DNA of 64,000 bases from DALYJJ01 sp031969915 (GTDB lineage Bacteria; Acidobacteriota; Terriglobia; Bryobacterales; Bryobacteraceae). Shown here piece by piece: positions 39,464 to 48,381 of the stretch (the first letter of the stretch is position 1; the number at the start of each line of letters is the position of its first letter). The notes beneath the pieces are model-generated. The model made no database searches. It had not been told where the DNA came from and saw only the letters and a list, made by a program, of their open reading frames with translations. The DNA lies in the NCBI GenBank assembly GCA_031969915.1, contig DALYJJ010000002.1:1-64000 (forward strand). The letters are read 5' to 3'. Made by a program: the position numbers and the translations under genes.

Positions 39464-41571
39464 CAGCCGCCTGCCTCGCTGGTGGAGATCTCGATCCAAC
39501 CCTGGGGCGGAAGGGCGTCCATCGGCAGACCGTTCTGCCAAAGGGACAACTGAAACCGGACCGGCTCGCCCGCGCCGATCCCGAGGGGGGCGAGCGAAAG
39601 CTTGCCTTCCAGCACGCGGCGGTAAGCGAACTGATTGCCGTGACGGTTTGCCGCGGTGACGCCTTCCGCGACCGCGACGCACTCCTGGTACTCCCGGGCG
39701 CCGGCCAGCGACAGCCGCGCCTCCAGACCCGCGTGGCCGCTCACCGCACCCGCTTCGAAATCAAGGCGCACAAACAGGTGCTTGCCATCGCAGCCGTAGT
39801 GCAGTTCCCGGATCAGGAACCGTTGCCCGTGCATGGCGCCGGTGCGGCCGTCCACACGGTAGACTCCGGCCCCCATCCACTCGAAGTACGACGTGATGTC
39901 TCCGTCGATGGTGGGCAGGATCGGGCCCGAGGGCGGCTCATGGTGCGCGCTCACGGCGACGCGCAGAATGGGGCGCGACAGTTCGTCCGGCGGAGCCTGG
40001 TCCAAAGACCGGTAGACGTTCGCGAGATGGGCGCGATAGAGCTGATCGAACTCCGGCCGGTTGGCGGAATCGTGCTCCGGACCGTACCACCAGTTCCAGT
40101 CGCTTCCTTCGGCGATGAGAAGCTCCTCAAACGCCAACTGCTTCTGCGGCTCCGACAGGTGCGCACCTTCGGGGCCGCTCACCACGCGATCGTACGTTTG
40201 CCTTGCGCGCAGCAGGTGTTCCCACGCCTTGTTGTCTTCCTCGGCGCCGATCCACACGTCGAAATTGGCGTTGATCCAGGAGCCCGGGACCACGTGGTCG
40301 AGCGGCCGGGGCTCGATCTTGCGTAGCGCCTCGGTGACGGTGAGCGCTTCAATGCGCGGATCGGCCGTGATCTGGCGGTAGAGCTCGCGCAGGAAGGGAC
40401 GGCCGTTCTGCTCGTAGTACTCCCAGGCGTTCTCGCCGTCGAGCACGATGGGCACCAGCGCGTCCTCGCCGCGGCGCAGGAAGCCGTCGCAGTTCTCGCG
40501 AATGCGGTCGAGGAAATGCGTCGCCGCCTGCGAGGAATCCATCCGCGAGTACACGAAGCCGATCAGGTCGCTCAGCAGGTGGTCGCGGAAGATGCAGTTG
40601 AGCGAACGGCCGTTCTGCTTCCACACGTAGGGTCGATACGTCTGGTCGACTCCCGCGGCGTGGCCGAGGGTTCGCGCCAGCACGCCGTTGTCGGTTGCGA
40701 ACCACTTGAAACCCATCTCCGCGGCCAACCCCAGCGCCTCGTCCGACACCGAGCCTTCCGAGGGCCAGATGCCCGCGGGCGCCGCGCCGAACTGCGACTT
40801 CATGTAAACGCGCGCTCGTTCGATCTGGATGCGCGCGTCTTCGGGGTACTGGAAGCGCGGAGGCAGGGGAACGTAGGGATGTGAGACTTCGGCGATCTGT
40901 GTGTCGCACAGCAGCGGCAGGATGGGGTGGTAGAACGGGGTCATCGAGACCTCGATCTGGCGCCTGGCGGCGGATTCCCTGTACACCGGGAGCACGCGGC
41001 CCAGGATCTCGAGTTGCTTGGCTCCCATCAGCGCCTGGTGTTCCAGCGTGTAGCGGCTACCCTGCTCGAGGAGTTCGCGTACCTCGGCGTCGCCGGCCTG
41101 GAACTCCTCGTCGAACCACGCGAGTTGGGACAGTACCTGCAGGTCGCGAAGTTCCTGAGCGCCGAAGAAGCGCTTGGCCCGGCGCACATTGCGGTCGGCC
41201 GCGATCCAGGCGTCGAAGAGTTCGCCGTAGCGCGGATAGCGGTAGATCAGCCGCGAGGGGTTGGCCTGGAAGGAATACTGCAGGATGAAGCCCTGGTCTT
41301 CGTCACTCAGCGATTCGGCGGGCTGTAGCGCGCGCCGCAGGAACGGGTCGGACGCCTTGCCCGCCGCGTACTCCTCCACCTGCACCATCATGGAGGGCAC
41401 AAGGTTGAAGGTCTGGCGAACCTCCGGGAACTCCTCGAGCAGCTTCACCATCCCGTAGTAGTCCTTGAGCGCATGCATGCGCGTCCAGGGGAGTTTGTAC
41501 TCCTGCGACACCAGGTCCTTGTAGAAGGGCTGGTGCATGTGCCACACGAAGCACAAGTAGATGCGTGACAT
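39454..41571 (-). CDS. Glycoside hydrolase family 57 protein
   Basis: 705 residues, cytoplasmic (no signal peptide). The N-terminus IYLCFVWHMHQPFY is the first GH57 motif. Nucleophile Glu272 is in GIWPSEGSVSDEA, and the fourth motif with Asp378 is in IVLDGENAWEYYEQNG. The C-terminal ~200 residues form a beta-sandwich typical of the larger members (PPSGPILPTIDGDITSYFEW). GH57 enzymes act on alpha-glucans such as glycogen (alpha-amylase, amylopullulanase or branching activity). It is the third gene of the nadE - YncE/phosphoesterase - GH57 transcription unit, starting 3 bases after the preceding stop. Confidence 0.88.
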   Translation of the reverse strand: MSRIYLCFVWHMHQPFYKDLVSQEYKLPWTRMHALKDYYGMVKLLEEFPEVRQTFNLVPSMMVQVEEYAAGKASDPFLRRALQPAESLSDEDQGFILQYSFQANPSRLIYRYPRYGELFDAWIAADRNVRRAKRFFGAQELRDLQVLSQLAWFDEEFQAGDAEVRELLEQGSRYTLEHQALMGAKQLEILGRVLPVYRESAARRQIEVSMTPFYHPILPLLCDTQIAEVSHPYVPLPPRFQYPEDARIQIERARVYMKSQFGAAPAGIWPSEGSVSDEALGLAAEMGFKWFATDNGVLARTLGHAAGVDQTYRPYVWKQNGRSLNCIFRDHLLSDLIGFVYSRMDSSQAATHFLDRIRENCDGFLRRGEDALVPIVLDGENAWEYYEQNGRPFLRELYRQITADPRIEALTVTEALRKIEPRPLDHVVPGSWINANFDVWIGAEEDNKAWEHLLRARQTYDRVVSGPEGAHLSEPQKQLAFEELLIAEGSDWNWWYGPEHDSANRPEFDQLYRAHLANVYRSLDQAPPDELSRPILRVAVSAHHEPPSGPILPTIDGDITSYFEWMGAGVYRVDGRTGAMHGQRFLIRELHYGCDGKHLFVRLDFEAGAVSGHAGLEARLSLAGAREYQECVAVAEGVTAANRHGNQFAYRRVLEGKLSLAPLGIGAGEPVRFQLSLWQNGLPMDALPPQGWIEISTSEAGGWPL

Positions 41572-41574
41572 GGG

Positions 41575-44085
41575 CTACCTGGAGAAGAAACTGCGCACCG
41601 GGCGCGGAGGCTCGGTGCCCTTCACCGCGCGCCACAGAATGTCATTGAGTTCGTCGTCGTCGATGCGGTCCGCTTCCGAAAAGTCCATCGCGGCGGAGCG
41701 GGCCGCGGTGGGCGAGGAGTCCGGGTTGCGCTCGGTCAGCGACACCCGCGGGCGCTCCGCGGCATACGCGTCGAGGTTCGGCTTCGACGAGAAGGCTTGC
41801 CACATGGGACGGGCGGCGGCGTCGAAATGCGTCATCGGGCGGAGGCCCAGAATCAACTCAATCGTCCGGAGCATGGACGTGGTGTTGTAGAGCGTGCTGT
41901 CGATGATGCCGCGGCGCGTGTACGGGGAGAGAACGTACGCCGGCGAGCGGTGCGAATCGACGTGGTCGGGGCCGTTCTGCGCATCGTCCTCCAGGACGAA
42001 GATCGCGGCCTTCGGCCAGAACTTGCTCTTCGATACGCCTTCGACGATCAGGCCGAGCGCGTAGTCGTTGTCGGCGACCTGAGCGGTGGGCGTGAGCTTT
42101 CCCGCCGCAGTGCCCGATGTGTGATCGTTGCCAAGCCGCAAGAAGATGAGTTGCGGCAGCCGCCCTTCGCTCTCGAACTTTTGCAGCTCCGTGAGGAAGG
42201 TCCTGGCGCGGTCGATGTCCAGGTAGTCGAGGTCGTAGGCGCGATAGTCGAGGTTCGTCACGGGGCGCAGGACCGGGTCGCGGACCTCCCGCACATGCGG
42301 TTGGCCGGCCGCGGGCTTCGGATCGTTCGTGCACCACCAGCCATAGTTGCGCATGGTCACGCCGGCGGCGGCCGCATTCGTCCACAAATAGCCGGCCGGT
42401 GGAAGCGCGGCAATCTCGCCCCCTTCGTAGTCGTAGTGACGGCGCCGGCCGCCGTAGCTATTGGGCCACATCTTCTGGACGTAATCGTTGGCGATGGCCG
42501 ACGTTGACCAGTTGTGCCCGTCGGCGCTCACGTCGGCGTTCACGTAGAAGTTGTCGAAGAGCACGAATTCGCGCGCCAGCTTGTGATGGTTGGGCGTGAT
42601 CTGTTCGCCAAAGAGCGTGAGCGACGCGTCGCCGTTGCCTTTGCCGAGATCGCCCAGCACCTGGTCGTACGTGCGGTTCTCCTTGACGATGTAGATCACG
42701 TGCTCAATGGGAGACTTCAGCGCGGGGTTCGCTGGGATCGGATTTCCCGCCGGGATCTTCGCGTCGTCGAGGAGTTCGTCCCGGTAGGGAGAGTTCGCCA
42801 GCACGGTCCTCGTGTACCCGGCCAGCGTTTCGTCGTCGAACGGATCGATCACCGACGCTGTGCCCTGCTGCAGGCGTCCGACATATTGCACAACCGGTGT
42901 GCCCTGGTGCGTGATGGCCGGCCGGCGCACCGGGTTGGGGCCCTGCGGATTCGCATAGGAGCGGCCGCCGCGGCCGTTGAAGACAATCAGACGCTTGTCC
43001 GCCAGCGATCGCGCGGCGACTGGGTACCACCCCGTGGGAACGAAGCCGAGCAGGCGCGAGCGCCGGCTTCGCACGTCGGCCACAGCCACGGCGTTGGCGT
43101 CCGAGCAGACGATGTAGAGCCGGTCCTGATCGGGACTCAACGCCAGCGCGCTCGGCGTCATGCCCACCGGCTGGCGCGGCGTCATCGCGACGTTGATCCT
43201 CTCGATCACGTTCAGTTCGCGGGTCTCCGTCAGGCCCACAACAAACACGTTGTTGGTGTTCGCGGCGCTGACGAAGAGGCGCGCTTTGAATGGCGCCTGC
43301 TCCTTGCGCTCTTCCGCTTCCTCCTCCTCCTCGCCGGACACCAGAGGTTTGTCGCGCCAGACGATGTCGGTGGGATGCGCCCCCAGGCGAACCGCGCCCA
43401 GCGAGGAACCGTTCATCGCGTCGTGATGGTGCAGCGTGCCGTCGGCCCAGCTGGTCACGAAGAACGATTTCCCGTCCGGATGAAACAGGACGCGGTAAGG
43501 GCGGCGCCCCGTCTTCCAGCGCTCAATGATCATCCCCGACTGGGGGTTGATCACCACGATTTCGTTGCGGTAGAGCGCGGCTGCGTAGATCAACCGGCCG
43601 TCCGGCGACAGGGTCACGTCGCCGATGAAGTCCTGGTGTACCCGATCCTCCGGCCTGACCACTTCAAACGTGCGCGCGGCCTGGATCGCGCCGTCCGAAG
43701 GCGAGAACGCGAACTCGAAGACGCTCGCGCGCGAGCCGCCGCCCACGTAGAGCAACGTACCGTTCGGTGCAAGCGTGAGCCCCAGCCAGCCGTCGGCCAC
43801 CGGCACGCGGCTGACTTCGCGCATGGTTGCCGCTTCCAATACGACGACGCTGGGCGGCAGATAACCGCCGTGCAGAACGATGAGAAAACGGCCGTCTCTG
43901 GATAGCACCGACGACATGGGCATGGTGCTCATCGGGACCTGCCGTCCGGCGGGGCGGAGCAGCCAGCCGCTATTCAGCAGGACGCTGCCGTCGGGGCGCG
44001 GGCCAACCACCTCAGTGGGCGCCGTCTGCGAAACCAGCACGGCTGCGAGGACAACGAGAACCACTGCCGGCAAGGCAAGTTTCAT
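41575..44085 (-). CDS. Secreted YncE-like propeller fused to a phosphoesterase domain
   Basis: 836 residues from ATG 44085 with a signal peptide (MKLALPAVVLVVLAAVLV). The first ~440 residues are a beta-propeller of the YncE/40-residue repeat type (RFLIVLHGGYLPPSVVVLEAATM, RLIYAAALYRNEIVVINP). The second part, from about 480, is a phosphoesterase/alkaline phosphatase-superfamily domain: IEHVIYIVKENRTYDQVLGD (Glu-Asn metal site), ADGHNWSTSAIAND, FLRLGNDHTSGTA and VLEDDAQNGPDHVDSHRSPAYV. This two-domain architecture is common in Acidobacteria and is thought to be exported. It starts 8 bases after the nadE stop, so nadE leads the operon. Confidence 0.87.
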   Translation of the reverse strand: MKLALPAVVLVVLAAVLVSQTAPTEVVGPRPDGSVLLNSGWLLRPAGRQVPMSTMPMSSVLSRDGRFLIVLHGGYLPPSVVVLEAATMREVSRVPVADGWLGLTLAPNGTLLYVGGGSRASVFEFAFSPSDGAIQAARTFEVVRPEDRVHQDFIGDVTLSPDGRLIYAAALYRNEIVVINPQSGMIIERWKTGRRPYRVLFHPDGKSFFVTSWADGTLHHHDAMNGSSLGAVRLGAHPTDIVWRDKPLVSGEEEEEAEERKEQAPFKARLFVSAANTNNVFVVGLTETRELNVIERINVAMTPRQPVGMTPSALALSPDQDRLYIVCSDANAVAVADVRSRRSRLLGFVPTGWYPVAARSLADKRLIVFNGRGGRSYANPQGPNPVRRPAITHQGTPVVQYVGRLQQGTASVIDPFDDETLAGYTRTVLANSPYRDELLDDAKIPAGNPIPANPALKSPIEHVIYIVKENRTYDQVLGDLGKGNGDASLTLFGEQITPNHHKLAREFVLFDNFYVNADVSADGHNWSTSAIANDYVQKMWPNSYGGRRRHYDYEGGEIAALPPAGYLWTNAAAAGVTMRNYGWWCTNDPKPAAGQPHVREVRDPVLRPVTNLDYRAYDLDYLDIDRARTFLTELQKFESEGRLPQLIFLRLGNDHTSGTAAGKLTPTAQVADNDYALGLIVEGVSKSKFWPKAAIFVLEDDAQNGPDHVDSHRSPAYVLSPYTRRGIIDSTLYNTTSMLRTIELILGLRPMTHFDAAARPMWQAFSSKPNLDAYAAERPRVSLTERNPDSSPTAARSAAMDFSEADRIDDDELNDILWRAVKGTEPPRPVRSFFSR

Positions 44086-44093
44086 TGGGGATT

Positions 44094-45731
44094 TCACTCC
44101 GAAAACCGTTGTGCGATCGGGAAGCGGCGTCCGATGCCGAACGCCTTGGTGGTCACCTTCAAGCCAGGGGCGGCCTGCTGGCGCTTGTATTCGTTGCGGT
44201 CCACTTTGTTGACGATTTCGCGAACCAGGTCGAGCGGCAGGTCTTCCCTCGCCGCGATCGCCGCCGGAGACAGGCACTCCTCGACGTAACGCCGGAGGAT
44301 CCGGTCCAATACGTCGTATGCGGGCAGCGAATCCTGATCGGTCTGATTGGGGCGGAGTTCGGCCGATGGCGGCTTCTCGAACACCCGCTCCGGAATGACG
44401 TTGCCGTGCCGCCGGTTCGCCACTCTGGAAATCTCGTAGACCAGGGTCTTCGGAACGTCGCTGATCACGGCCAGGCCGCCGCACATGTCGCCGTACAGCG
44501 TGCAGTAGCCCACCGCGAGCTCGCTCTTGTTGCCCGTGGTCAGCACCAGCGCCCCCCACTTGTTCGAAAGCGCCATCAGCGTCACGCCGCGAAGCCGGGC
44601 CTGCAGGTTCTCTTCGGTGACGTCGCGCGCCGCCCCCGCGAAGATCGGGTCCAGCGAAGCCAGCATCTGATCGTAGGCCGCTCCGATGGGAGCAACTTCG
44701 AACCGGATGCCGAGATTCATCGCCAGCGCGCGGGCATCCTCGACGCTATGCGACGAAGAGTACGGGCCGGGCATCGCCACCCCGGTCACGTTGTCGCGGC
44801 CGACAGCGTCCACCGCGATCACGGCGGTGATGGAAGAATCGATGCCGCCGCTCAAGCCCAGCAACACCCGCTTGAATCCGCACTTGGCCAGGTAGTCGCG
44901 CGTGCCCAGCACCAATGCCTCATACACAGCTTCGCTTTCGTCGCTCAGGGCGGGACGCCGGTCGCCTTCGCGCGTCCCCAGATCCGCCACGATCAGCGCC
45001 TCCTCGAACGAGGGCGCTTCGGCCAGTACCCGGCCTTCGGCGTCCAGGACGAAGCTCGATCCATCGAACACCAACTGGTCATTGCCGCCCACCTGGTTCA
45101 CATAGACCACCGGGAAGCCGTACTTGCGCGCGGTGGCGGCAAAAATCTCCCGCCGCAGCGCCCGCTTGTGCATGTGGTACGGCGAAGCGTTGATGCTTAT
45201 CAGGACCCTGGCGCCCGCCCGCGCCAGTTCCTCCACCGGATCGTGGCGATACAGTTGCCGCTCCCAAAATTGCTTGTCGTTCCAGGCGTCTTCACAGATT
45301 GTCAGAGCGACGTCGCTCCACGGTTCCTGCGCCTTCGCCGGCTCAAAGTAGCGGGCCTCATCGAAGACGTCGTAGGTGGGCAGCAGCATCTTCGTCTGGC
45401 GGAACACTGTCCGGCCGCCCCTCAGAACCGCGGCGCTGTTGGTGGCGCGCTTGCCGGAGCCGTCCGAAGAACGCCCGACGTAGCCGGTGACGATCGCGAT
45501 CGGGAGGCTCGCCGTTTCGCTCGCCAGCCGCGCCAGTTCGCTCTCCGTGCGGTCCAGGAACGCGGGCTTCTCCACCAGGTCGCGCGGCGGATAGCCGGTC
45601 AGCGACAACTCCGGGAAGGCGACCAACTCCGCCCCGCGCGCGGCCGCCTCGCGGGCATAGCGCAGCATCAGATCGACGTTGCCCGCCAGATCGCCGACCG
45701 TGGTGTTGATCTGTCCCAGGGCAATCTTCAT
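44094..45731 (-). CDS. nadE: Glutamine-dependent NAD+ synthetase
   Basis: 545-residue two-domain enzyme that makes NAD+ from deamido-NAD+, ATP and glutamine. The N-terminal nitrilase-type glutaminase has the triad Glu41 (FPELSLTGYPP), Lys114 (RQTKMLLPTYDVF) and Cys146 (TICEDAWND). The synthetase domain starts near residue 275 with the ATP loop LGLSGGIDSS. The enzyme is in the form that uses glutamine rather than free ammonia. A TACAAT lies 12 bases before the start (45744-45749), and the divergent DinB gene has its own element. The unit continues with the YncE/phosphoesterase and GH57 genes. Confidence 0.96.
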   Translation of the reverse strand: MKIALGQINTTVGDLAGNVDLMLRYAREAAARGAELVAFPELSLTGYPPRDLVEKPAFLDRTESELARLASETASLPIAIVTGYVGRSSDGSGKRATNSAAVLRGGRTVFRQTKMLLPTYDVFDEARYFEPAKAQEPWSDVALTICEDAWNDKQFWERQLYRHDPVEELARAGARVLISINASPYHMHKRALRREIFAATARKYGFPVVYVNQVGGNDQLVFDGSSFVLDAEGRVLAEAPSFEEALIVADLGTREGDRRPALSDESEAVYEALVLGTRDYLAKCGFKRVLLGLSGGIDSSITAVIAVDAVGRDNVTGVAMPGPYSSSHSVEDARALAMNLGIRFEVAPIGAAYDQMLASLDPIFAGAARDVTEENLQARLRGVTLMALSNKWGALVLTTGNKSELAVGYCTLYGDMCGGLAVISDVPKTLVYEISRVANRRHGNVIPERVFEKPPSAELRPNQTDQDSLPAYDVLDRILRRYVEECLSPAAIAAREDLPLDLVREIVNKVDRNEYKRQQAAPGLKVTTKAFGIGRRFPIAQRFSE

Positions 45732-45743
45732 CGCGAATCCCTC

Positions 45744-45749
45744 ATTGTA
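45744..45749 (-). promoter_or_regulatory. Candidate -10 element of nadE
   Basis: TACAAT on the minus strand, 12 bases before the ATG of nadE. It lies in a 67-base divergent region shared with the DinB gene. No consensus -35 is seen. Confidence 0.4.
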
Positions 45750-45783
45750 CAGGCGGCAGGTGAACGTCCGGTGAAGGCGCTGC

Positions 45784-45789
45784 TATACT
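45784..45789 (+). promoter_or_regulatory. Candidate -10 element of the divergent DinB gene
   Basis: TATACT 9 bases before the ATG at 45799, in the same divergent region as the nadE element. It implies a very short leader. Confidence 0.35.
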
Positions 45790-45798
45790 CGCCGGAGC

Positions 45799-46347
45799 AT
45801 GACTGGTGAAGACCGGATGAGCTTGTTGGCGATGCTGGAGGCGAGCCGCGAAGATCTGGTGCGCGCCGTCGACGGGTTGGGTGAAGAAGAGGCGCTCGCG
45901 AAGCCGCCAAGCGGCTGGTCCGCCGTGGACTGCGTGGAGCACCTGGTCTTGACGGAGCGGGCCATTCGCGAGCGCATTCGAGCGCAGGCCGCGTTGGCAG
46001 CCGGCGTGCCCGAGGGGTTCGATTCCGCGAAAGCCGAATTCCTGCTGAAGGTGGTTCCCGCCCGCCGTGGGCGGGCTGTGGCGCCTCCCCACTTGGCGCC
46101 CTCCGGCCGGTTCGCTTCGCTCGCCGACGCGGCCGCCGCCTTTCAGTCCGAACGGCAAACCACGCTCGATTACATCCGCGACACGCCGGACGACTTGCAC
46201 TTGTGCGGCACCGAGCACTTCGTGTTCAAGATGCTCGACGGCCATCAGTGGATGGTGCTGTTGGCGTCGCACACCACCCGGCATGCCAACCAGATCCTCG
46301 AACTACGCGACGGCTCTCACCAGAGTCCGCGAAATTCCACCTTGTGA
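45799..46347 (+). CDS. DinB-fold protein
   Basis: 182 residues, cytoplasmic, without a signal peptide. Helical-bundle pattern with the metal-binding candidate histidines in DCVEHLVLTER and LASHTTRHANQI, the spacing usual in DinB proteins. Conserved GWSAVDCVEH agrees with this family. Enzymatic activity unknown; relatives are thiol S-transferases (for example with bacillithiol or mycothiol). The 3' end overlaps the convergent AGE-family gene by 31 bases. It is one of three DinB-fold genes here, but unlike the ones at 4207 and 47814 it lacks an export signal. Confidence 0.83.
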   Translation: MTGEDRMSLLAMLEASREDLVRAVDGLGEEEALAKPPSGWSAVDCVEHLVLTERAIRERIRAQAALAAGVPEGFDSAKAEFLLKVVPARRGRAVAPPHLAPSGRFASLADAAAAFQSERQTTLDYIRDTPDDLHLCGTEHFVFKMLDGHQWMVLLASHTTRHANQILELRDGSHQSPRNSTL

Positions 46348-47762
46348 TAGAAGGTACCGCGCTCCGCGCTCAGGTCCTGCCATCCGGTAATCCACCCGTT
46401 GAAGAAATACGGGCGAATGGATGAGTCCTCCGGCGGCTCCTTGAACGCGTAGTAGAGCGTCACGGGCCGGTCCCAGAGTTCGGAAGTGGTGAGATAGGCG
46501 ACCAGCGCGTGCTCCATGGAGTGGTACGCGTTCTTCCACGGCCAGGCCTTGGGCATGTCGCCGAGGTTCTGGTTGTTGGACGCGCCCACGTTGGACCACA
46601 CCTCGCCGTACTTCGGGTCCACGAAATAGCTCAGCCAGTAATCGTAGCTCCGGGCCAAAAAACGCGTCAGCCCGCGGTCGCTGAGGGCCATCGTGGCGGC
46701 GAACTGGTCCAGTTCGGCATACACCCACCAACTCTTGTTCTTATCCACGCCGCTCGGCGTCACACCCGTGGCCCAGGAGCCGGACTCTTCCAGAAACGCC
46801 CTTCGGAGCAGGCGCGGACCCGCCTCTTCCGCAAAGCGGATCAGCTCTTGGTTCCCCGCCAGGCGCCCCGTCCACCGGATCATCCAGAGCGACTTGATGC
46901 TGTGGCCGTAATCGACCGTGGCCTTGGTGAGGTCCCTGCCGTCCGGTGTGGTGGTGTTCAGAAAGAACAGATTGTCCGCGGGCGAGTAGAACTCCTCCAT
47001 CAGCATGCGGGACAGGCGCACCAGGTCGGCAATCCACTCGCTGCGGTGCGGTTCGGGGAGCGTGGGCGCAAGCAGCGCCATGTAGGCGTTCATCTGGTCG
47101 AGCGTGGCGGTAATGCGCTTTTCGAGCGCCTTCGTGTTGCCGTCGTCGCGCTGGAGCCATTGCAGGGCGTTCAAGCTCTTGTTGTCGTAACGCTCGAAGA
47201 TGTACTTCTTCACGGCCAGGATGTCGGGCAGCACATCGGAATCGCGCGTCAGGTAATAGTAGAAGCCCATTCCCAGAAGCGCGTAGGCGAGTTCCTGCGG
47301 ATTGCGATGTTCGTGCGAGGCCGGCATCCAGGCGCGCCGGTCGTTTTCATACCAGGCATGCACGCCGCCGTTGCGGCGATCGATCGCGTTGCGGCGAAGA
47401 TGCTCGATGCCCGCGCGCGCGTAATCGAGGAAGCGCGTCTGGCCGGTCAGGTGATAAGCCACGCCGTACCCATAGATCTGGCGCGAGAGGGCGACCACGT
47501 ATTGGCGGTCCAGCATGAGCCAGGAGTTTTGCGCTACTTCGCGGCAAGGCGCGCGCCGGTCGATGAGAGTGCCGTCGTCGCAGCGCGTAGTGGGGAAGTT
47601 GCCCAGCGGCACGCCCAGGGCGGAAGGTTGATCCCAGAAGGGCAGCAACTCGCGCTCGAAGTGCTGGAGCCAGCGCTCGGGCGAGGGCAGGTCCGCCGTG
47701 CGGTCCTGCGCGGTGGCGAGGGAGAAGAGAACCAGGAGGAGAGCGAATGTTCGTACGGCCAT
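46317..47762 (-). CDS. Secreted AGE-family (N-acylglucosamine 2-epimerase-like) protein
   Basis: 481 residues from ATG 47762 with signal peptide MAVRTFALLLVLFSLATA. The rest is an (alpha/alpha)6 barrel: NSWLMLDRQYVVALSRQIYGYG, NGGVHAWYEND, YALLGMGFYYYLTRDSDVLP, VDYGHSIKSLWMIRWTG and DGR/SWWVYAELDQF. These correspond to the AGE-family core with histidines in YGHS and YHSMEH. Family members epimerise or isomerise sugars such as N-acetylglucosamine or cellobiose; the exported location here is unusual for cytoplasmic epimerases and suggests action on extracellular sugars. Two DinB-fold genes flank it. Confidence 0.8.
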   Translation of the reverse strand: MAVRTFALLLVLFSLATAQDRTADLPSPERWLQHFERELLPFWDQPSALGVPLGNFPTTRCDDGTLIDRRAPCREVAQNSWLMLDRQYVVALSRQIYGYGVAYHLTGQTRFLDYARAGIEHLRRNAIDRRNGGVHAWYENDRRAWMPASHEHRNPQELAYALLGMGFYYYLTRDSDVLPDILAVKKYIFERYDNKSLNALQWLQRDDGNTKALEKRITATLDQMNAYMALLAPTLPEPHRSEWIADLVRLSRMLMEEFYSPADNLFFLNTTTPDGRDLTKATVDYGHSIKSLWMIRWTGRLAGNQELIRFAEEAGPRLLRRAFLEESGSWATGVTPSGVDKNKSWWVYAELDQFAATMALSDRGLTRFLARSYDYWLSYFVDPKYGEVWSNVGASNNQNLGDMPKAWPWKNAYHSMEHALVAYLTTSELWDRPVTLYYAFKEPPEDSSIRPYFFNGWITGWQDLSAERGTFYHKVEFRGLW

Positions 47763-47813
47763 ACGGTGTTCGCTCTCCAGGTTATTCCGGCGCGGCGCCG
47801 GCGGCAAGCCCGG

Positions 47814-48326
47814 CTACCGGCCCTCGCTCGAAGGGGGCACGATGCCCTTGATGCGCATGTAGGTGGCCATGTTGCCGTAGTGCTCGTAGGTGTGGACCAT
47901 GTTGAATCCGAGCACGCTGATCTTGGCCATTTCGCTCCCGAAGAACTTGATCCGCTCGAGGGCCTGGGCGTCGGTCATGCCCTCGTACACCGAGTCGCAG
48001 TACGCGTAGGCTTCCTTCAGACCGGCGACGAGATCCGCTTTGGTGGTCTTGCCTTTCTCAATGCCGCCCGCCTTCTTTTCCCCTTTGACCGCGGCGCAGA
48101 AGGCGATGTTGGCGTCAGCGACATGCCCAACCAACTGGCCAAACGTGCGCACGTCGTCGGAGGGCTTGAACGAGTAGTTCTCTTCAGGCATCTTCTCGGC
48201 GGCCTTCAGGACGTTACCGCGGAACCGCCCGTAGAGGGTCTTCGAGTCGGCGGTGAGCGGGTTCTGGGCGTTCGCCGCGCAGGCGGCCAGAACCAGGCCA
48301 AGCAGGGTGAGTGTTTTGAGTCGCAT
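47814..48326 (-). CDS. Secreted DinB-fold protein
   Basis: 170 residues from ATG 48326 with signal peptide MRLKTLTLLGLVLAACAANA. DinB-type helical bundle with histidines in LVGHVADAN and HTYEHYGNM; YMRIKGIVPPSS at the C-terminus is shared with the DinB protein at 4207 (YLRTKGLTPPS), so the two are close paralogues. Role unknown. A TATAAA six bases before the start (48333-48338) suggests a leaderless or near-leaderless transcript. The gene diverges from the S9 peptidase gene by 55 bases. Confidence 0.82.
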   Translation of the reverse strand: MRLKTLTLLGLVLAACAANAQNPLTADSKTLYGRFRGNVLKAAEKMPEENYSFKPSDDVRTFGQLVGHVADANIAFCAAVKGEKKAGGIEKGKTTKADLVAGLKEAYAYCDSVYEGMTDAQALERIKFFGSEMAKISVLGFNMVHTYEHYGNMATYMRIKGIVPPSSEGR

Positions 48327-48332
48327 GAAGTG

Positions 48333-48338
48333 TTTATA
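48333..48338 (-). promoter_or_regulatory. Candidate -10 element of the secreted DinB gene
   Basis: TATAAA on the minus strand, six bases before the ATG at 48326. The divergent S9 gene has TAAAAT at 48363-48368, 13 bases before its own ATG. Confidence 0.4.
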
Positions 48339-48381
48339 CAACGAACCGGATCGTTTCTTGCGTAAAATCGTGAGAACGACA

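Noticed and set aside
44085..45809. A 574-residue plus-strand frame opposite nadE
   Set aside because: nadE has all catalytic residues on the minus strand, so this is its shadow.
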